NCBI GenBank assembly: GCA_032988165.1
Contig: JANTQF010000172.1
Coordinates: 1 to 64,000 of the forward strand
Origin: Emmonsiellopsis sp. PD_33
Lineage: Eukaryota > Ascomycota > Eurotiomycetes > Onygenales > Ajellomycetaceae
Reading direction: 5' to 3'
Length of the DNA stretch: 64,000 bases
Shown here: in pieces, positions 60,037 through 64,000 of the stretch
How the letters are laid out: each line of letters starts with the position of its first letter
Position numbering within the stretch: the stretch's first letter is position 1
Notes under the pieces: model-generated
The model's input: only the letters and a program-made list of their open reading frames with translations
The model's database searches: none
What the model was told of the DNA's origin: nothing
Made by a program: the position numbers and the translations under genes

Positions 60037-61245
60037 CTATCCCATTCTCTTCCCAATCTCACTCTCCCATCCCCTCGCCCTCTCAAACCCATTCGAGTGG
60101 CTCTGATAATCCATCATGGCCTGATACACGCCCTCCTGACTATTCAGCACGAAGGGACCATACTGCACAACCTTCTGATCCAGCGGCTGGCCGGCAATAA
60201 GCATGAACTGCGAATCCTTCGACCCATCAGAATTCGAAGCCTGGACGAAATCACCCTCCCTATCGAAGACGACGTTGTGAAACTCGCCGACAGTCTTAGA
60301 GGAGGAGGAGGATGAAGTTTCGGAGCTAGAACTACTAAAGACCGTCGTCCCCGCCAGCGTGTATGCGAACGCATTCCACCCCTGCGGGAGCGTCTGCGTG
60401 ATCTTCCCGCCTGGCCGGATCGTGATGTCGAATATCCAGACAGGAGTATAGGCCAGGTCTCGCACGGAATCCACCCCATGCGACTGTCCCGAGATGACCT
60501 TGACAGTAACCCTGCCGTCATCAACGGTAGCGACTGGGATCTCGTCCGCGCGCAGGTCGCGATAGCGCGGCTCACACATCTTCAGCTTCTCGGGCAAATC
60601 GACCCAGAGCTGCATGCCCACGTTCGGGCTGCCGTCCGGGTTCTCATGGGGCATTTCCGCGTGCATTATGCCCTTGCCGGCCGTCATGAATTGCAGATCG
60701 CCCGGCCCAATTGTGCCCTTGTTTCCTGCGAAATCCTCGTGGTCGACGCCGCCGGAGAGCAGGTAGGTGATTGTCTCTTGGCCGCGGTGCGGGTGGTCGG
60801 GGAAGCCGGCGCCTTTGCCGATGGTGAAGTGGTCGAGCATGAGGAAGGGGCTGAAGTTGCGGAGTTTGGGCGTGCCGATTGAGCGGCGGACGCGGGCGCC
60901 GGCGCCCTCGGCTTGCTCGATGGCCATGAAGGCCTGGCGGATTGCGCGCGGGATGGACATGGTGGTCAGTGGTGGGGGGGTTATGGGTTGGGAGGAGTGG
61001 ATGAATTCCGGAATTGTGGGAGGGGCGGAGGTGTTGCGAGTCAATAGGGAGGACAAGATATGTAAGTTAATACGTGAATCAGTGAAGCTTTTGATGTTGT
61101 CGAAGGAGTAGAAGAGAACAATCGCTGCGACGCAAGTTAGAATGGAGAAAAGGAGCTTCATGGGCCTTCTGCGGTGTTTATATAGTTTTCTCGAGCCGAC
61201 CTTTTGAGATTTCTCAGAGCCACCAGAAGGGTCTGTGAGGAGCAT
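60037..61245 (-). CDS. Pirin-family cupin protein with hydrophobic N-terminal extension
   Basis: A two-domain cupin of the pirin family. Known members bind iron, act in transcription control or have quercetinase activity; the role here cannot be set. Single exon, 402 aa from ATG 61245. In-frame ATGs at 61161 and 60960 would give 374 or 307 aa; the last begins the conserved pirin core (MSIPRAIRQAFMAIEQ). Metal-binding residues appear in FPDHPHRGQETITY and KGIMHAEMPH. The extension before the core holds one hydrophobic stretch (LLFSILTCVAAIVLFYSF), which would make a signal anchor, unusual for pirins. A Ser run (SSSSSETSSSSSS) is inserted in the second cupin domain. The stop codon lies 41 bp from the transposon nest. 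Confidence 0.88.
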   Translation of the reverse strand: MLLTDPSGGSEKSQKVGSRKLYKHRRRPMKLLFSILTCVAAIVLFYSFDNIKSFTDSRINLHILSSLLTRNTSAPPTIPEFIHSSQPITPPPLTTMSIPRAIRQAFMAIEQAEGAGARVRRSIGTPKLRNFSPFLMLDHFTIGKGAGFPDHPHRGQETITYLLSGGVDHEDFAGNKGTIGPGDLQFMTAGKGIMHAEMPHENPDGSPNVGMQLWVDLPEKLKMCEPRYRDLRADEIPVATVDDGRVTVKVISGQSHGVDSVRDLAYTPVWIFDITIRPGGKITQTLPQGWNAFAYTLAGTTVFSSSSSETSSSSSSKTVGEFHNVVFDREGDFVQASNSDGSKDSQFMLIAGQPLDQKVVQYGPFVLNSQEGVYQAMMDYQSHSNGFERARGWESEIGKRMG

Positions 61246-62135
61246 TCATTGGGGACTATATGCTCTTTGCTGCCCTGGAACTAATTAGCAAATCAGTAGT
61301 AATGTTTAATGATATGGTCGGGGTTCGCTGAACCAGATTCCGGCTGTTGATGTCGGGCGGAAATAATGCTTACCCATTTTTATGTCAGCGTTGCCAACCA
61401 GTGACGTCATAGGCTTGGCGGCACTAACCCGAACAGTCAGCAAACCCTAATGACCTGGGCACATCAGCAAGAAAGTATGTATGGATAGGGGGCGCTTTTT
61501 CTTCTTCTTCTTCTTCTTCTTCGTCTTGTTGTTGTTGTTGTTGTTATTAAGCCCAGCCAACAGCTGGAGGTCGGCTTCTTCCCATTATGCAAAGCAAGAC
61601 GTTGGCGGGGGAGCAATAAGAGTCGGATATCTTGATTACTAAATTCCACAAGCCTCAGGAGGCCCATCTCTTCGATGAGGGAACTTGAAGTCTATGAGAA
61701 AACCTGGTAGCCAAATGCAATGAAACAGTCGAAGGTTTGATCTTAGGGAATTAGAAGGTGAAGGGAAACAATTGAATTGAATACATATTTGTGCCCGCTC
61801 TCTAATGTTTTAGCCCTCATCCCTGCCGGTGTCGCCTGTGCCTTTTTCGTTGGGATCTCGGTCATGAGAATGCTAGTCGCTTTCTTTTCGGGGTATTCTT
61901 CTTTTTTGAGCAAGTCTGACATCTCATATCTCCTACGAGACTGCCCATTCCTTAATTCTCGTCAGTGTTACCCTGCTTGCCCAATGCCTCAAGTGTTGTA
62001 GGTAGCGAGTTCAAACACTCAATCCTCTCACACCCCCTTTATCGTCCTCCCCCTTACCGCTCGCACCATCAGGATAGGCAGAGCCGAGAGGAGTAATTTT
62101 CCTTTTCGAAGAATGAAGCAGACACAACTTGACTA
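61246..62135. other. Intergenic, no supported gene
   Basis: Promoter of the pirin gene and 3' flank of the kinase-like gene, both on the minus strand. It contains a (ttc)n-(ttg)n microsatellite. Nothing else is supported. Confidence 0.4.
61496..61550. repeat. Compound (TTC)n-(TTG)n microsatellite
   Basis: About nine ttc units, then about seven ttg units, separated by one gtc step. Confidence 0.85.
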
Positions 62136-62966
62136 TTAGTAGAATTTTGTATTTCTCGGCAGGCCCTGCTTCTGGTCCTCCTCCTAAATAATCATGAGTT
62201 GGGGAGACTGAAGAATATTTACAAGCGCTAAAACTCACCAGGCACTCCCCAAAGCTTTCCACAATTCTCTCCTCATACTCAATCTCCGAGCTTTCATCAT
62301 ACTGTATCCTCCCACCAACCTTTTCAGATCCGTAATTAAGGGCAATGTCAAAATCGATCCATACAACCCGCTCATCACTTCCATTGCTTGCCGTTCCGGG
62401 GACGATCATCACATTTTTCGGGTAAGGGTCATTATGCACAACTCGCGCGCGGTGTATGGCTTGGATACCCATGATTGTCTTTTGGATTCTATCCTTGCTG
62501 TAATTTTCGCAATTCAAGGGCTCCGCATGGGGAAGATACTCAAGTAATATGGCGCAGGGATGGTGGAGATCACCGAGGAAGGCGTTGAGATGTGGTGACA
62601 GCGTGGGTGTGAGGGGGTCAATATCCTCAAATATCGCGTGAAGTTTAGGCACGAAACCCTGTTCGCATATTCCTGCTGCGGAGAGGAGCTTGTAAGCCTC
62701 TATCTCACAACGATGGCGACAGAGATCTCGGCCTTTGGGGGTAAGTCCCGGGTCCTTGTTGATATGAAACTAGAAATTAATCCTGTAAATTACGGCCCAG
62801 ACCAAGACACTGCATTTGATTCTTGACATACCACTTTCAGGCAATATTTTGCACCTTGACGCTTGACTAGGAAGATCTTCGAGCTGTCTGATGAATGGAT
62901 AAGTTGGGTTATGGACAGGTCAGAGAGGAGAATCTGTTTAGCCTCCGAGTCTACAGAACCAGCCAT
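62136..62966 (-). CDS. Small protein-kinase-like / aminoglycoside-phosphotransferase-like protein
   Basis: 237 aa in three exons: 62966-62832, 62769-62239, 62183-62136, all joined in phase 0. An N-lobe-like Lys (AKYCLKV, residue 44) and Glu (CEIEAYKLL) are followed by hinge-like ILLEYLP. The catalytic-loop equivalent is VVHNDPYPKNVMI (H-N-D rather than H-R-D), and a WIDFDIAL block replaces DFG. This pattern fits the many small fungal kinase-like proteins whose substrates, proteins or small molecules, are unknown. The last exon (16 codons including stop, EEDQKQGLPRNTKFY) resembles the typical end of this family and supports the second intron. It shares a divergent promoter with the gene starting at 63855. 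Confidence 0.78.
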
Positions 62967-63854
62967 GTTATGCTGCAGATGGGGGGATCAAGCAGTAGGA
63001 ACACAGCAACAGCGCATCCGCATCAGGTTTCTGGACCGGCAAAGGTGAATGGCTCGTACTTATAGGAGGAGGATGAAGATGTTGAGTGAACCTGCAGGGT
63101 GGAACCCTACCTGGGTGTAGGCAAGCACCGGTCACGTGGCAGACTAGGCCCTATTAGGGAAAGGGCCTTGGCATCCGATATCAGAAATGGGCTTGCTCTT
63201 CTCCTACAGCCAGCAACATACTGCAATCACACCATATACTCACTTAGCTGCATGGAATTACTCTGTTTCCCCATGCAGCCAGTGATTATGGAGCCATCGT
63301 TTCCGATTATTCCAACCTCACAGGCTCTTACTGTTCGAGGCCCAATGCAAACGCATACACGCCATTGTCATGGTTTGTCCTGTGGTCCCAGCAAAGGGAC
63401 AACATGTCGAAAAAATACCAGCCTCGTATGCAGGCAACCATTTCGAGGAATTGCTGGTCGGACATCCGGAAATGATGGCCACCAATTAGTTGTTGGACGA
63501 CTGGGGATCCTGCTACCCCACTCTCGAGCGGTGGTATACAATACAAATTCATTGCATCACCAATTAAATCATAAGGTGAATGTATATATAGCTTTACCTT
63601 TTGCCAAGTGACAGGTGTCTGCTGTATCGTCACTTGAAGAATCAATAAATTCGCCTGGCTGCCGTGCCTTCTTCTGTTCTATTTAATTGCTTCGCTACGC
63701 TCCGCAGATCAACAGGCTATCCTGGCTTTGAATCTCTTGGAGAATCTCTCAAGCTAGGCAGCGTTCTCCCTCGCCTGACTTTATGATCTTTCTTCGCCGA
63801 ATATTTAGAGAAATATAAACAACTCGAACCATTCGTCTTTAGTCGCTTCCAGTA
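62967..63854. promoter_or_regulatory. Divergent promoter region
   Basis: 888 bp between two start codons facing away from each other. Open frames of up to 170 codons on both strands overlap each other and have no recognised domain, so none is called. Confidence 0.35.
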
Positions 63855-64000
63855 ATGGCGGCCACGCAGTCCCTCCTTGCTTACCTTGAAACAGAAGCTC
63901 CCCCAAGGCTTCCAACAGAAAACACCGTTACGGGACCGAACACGACGAACATGAACTACGAATACCGTGACATCACCCAGATTTCCGTATGGCCAGAATT
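63855..64000 (+). CDS. Start of an unidentified gene, cut by the window end
   Basis: From ATG 63855 a frame stays open to the last base (48 codons): MAATQSLLAYLETEAPPRLP then a Thr/Asn-rich part. Good codon balance and a clean upstream context suggest a real first exon, but the protein cannot be identified from so little. Confidence 0.5.
   Translation, partial: MAATQSLLAYLETEAPPRLPTENTVTGPNTTNMNYEYRDITQISVWPE

Noticed and set aside
63099..63645. Open frames of 105-170 codons on both strands
   Set aside because: They overlap each other, have no recognised motif and lie in a divergent promoter.
1..64000. tRNA, rRNA or CRISPR features
   Set aside because: No cloverleaf with A/B boxes, no rRNA-like stretch and no regularly spaced repeats were found by eye.

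Overview
The window is nuclear DNA of a filamentous ascomycete, most like an Aspergillus/Penicillium-type Eurotiomycete. The genes carry several short GT...AG introns (about 50-110 nt) and encode typical fungal families: a CFEM/rhodopsin-like receptor, a heme-thiolate peroxidase, an arrestin adaptor, Sla1, Yos9 and a GPI protein. The repeats show C-to-T/G-to-A decay typical of repeat-induced point mutation (RIP). I rebuilt exon structures by hand from splice sites, reading phase and family conservation. No similarity search was run.

Layout. 1.5-36.4 kb is ordinary gene-rich DNA with 13 genes: CFEM receptor (-), secreted heme-thiolate peroxidase (+), PQ-loop membrane protein (+), mitochondrial-type PP2C phosphatase (-), DHCR7-like sterol reductase (-), splicing factor Prp4 (+), arrestin-like adaptor (-), F-box protein (-), AIG2-like protein (-), Jac1/Hsc20 co-chaperone (+), BTB protein (+), Sla1 (-), Yos9 (-); a 14th, a GPI-anchored protein (-), ends at 36.4 kb. 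They are mostly housekeeping or membrane/secretory genes with no sign of one shared pathway, and no biosynthetic cluster was found.

36.68-59.99 kb is a gene-free, AT-rich, RIP-degraded nest of mobile elements. Two 3.2 kb Mutator-like (MULE) copies lie head to head. The second has a perfect 10-bp target duplication and is split by a Ty3/Gypsy element (Gypsy A). Gypsy A is itself split inside its reverse transcriptase by a second Ty3/Gypsy element (Gypsy B, a chromovirus, about 11.0 kb). Gypsy B carries an extra frame of roughly 900 codons between its chromodomain and its 3' LTR, for which I recognise no family. This is the best candidate for something undescribed.

60.0-64.0 kb returns to normal gene DNA: pirin (-), a small kinase-like protein (-), and the first codons of a gene (+) running off the end. 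The nest starts 264 bp upstream of the GPI-protein start codon and ends 40 bp beyond the pirin stop codon, so it sits between, but does not break, two genes.
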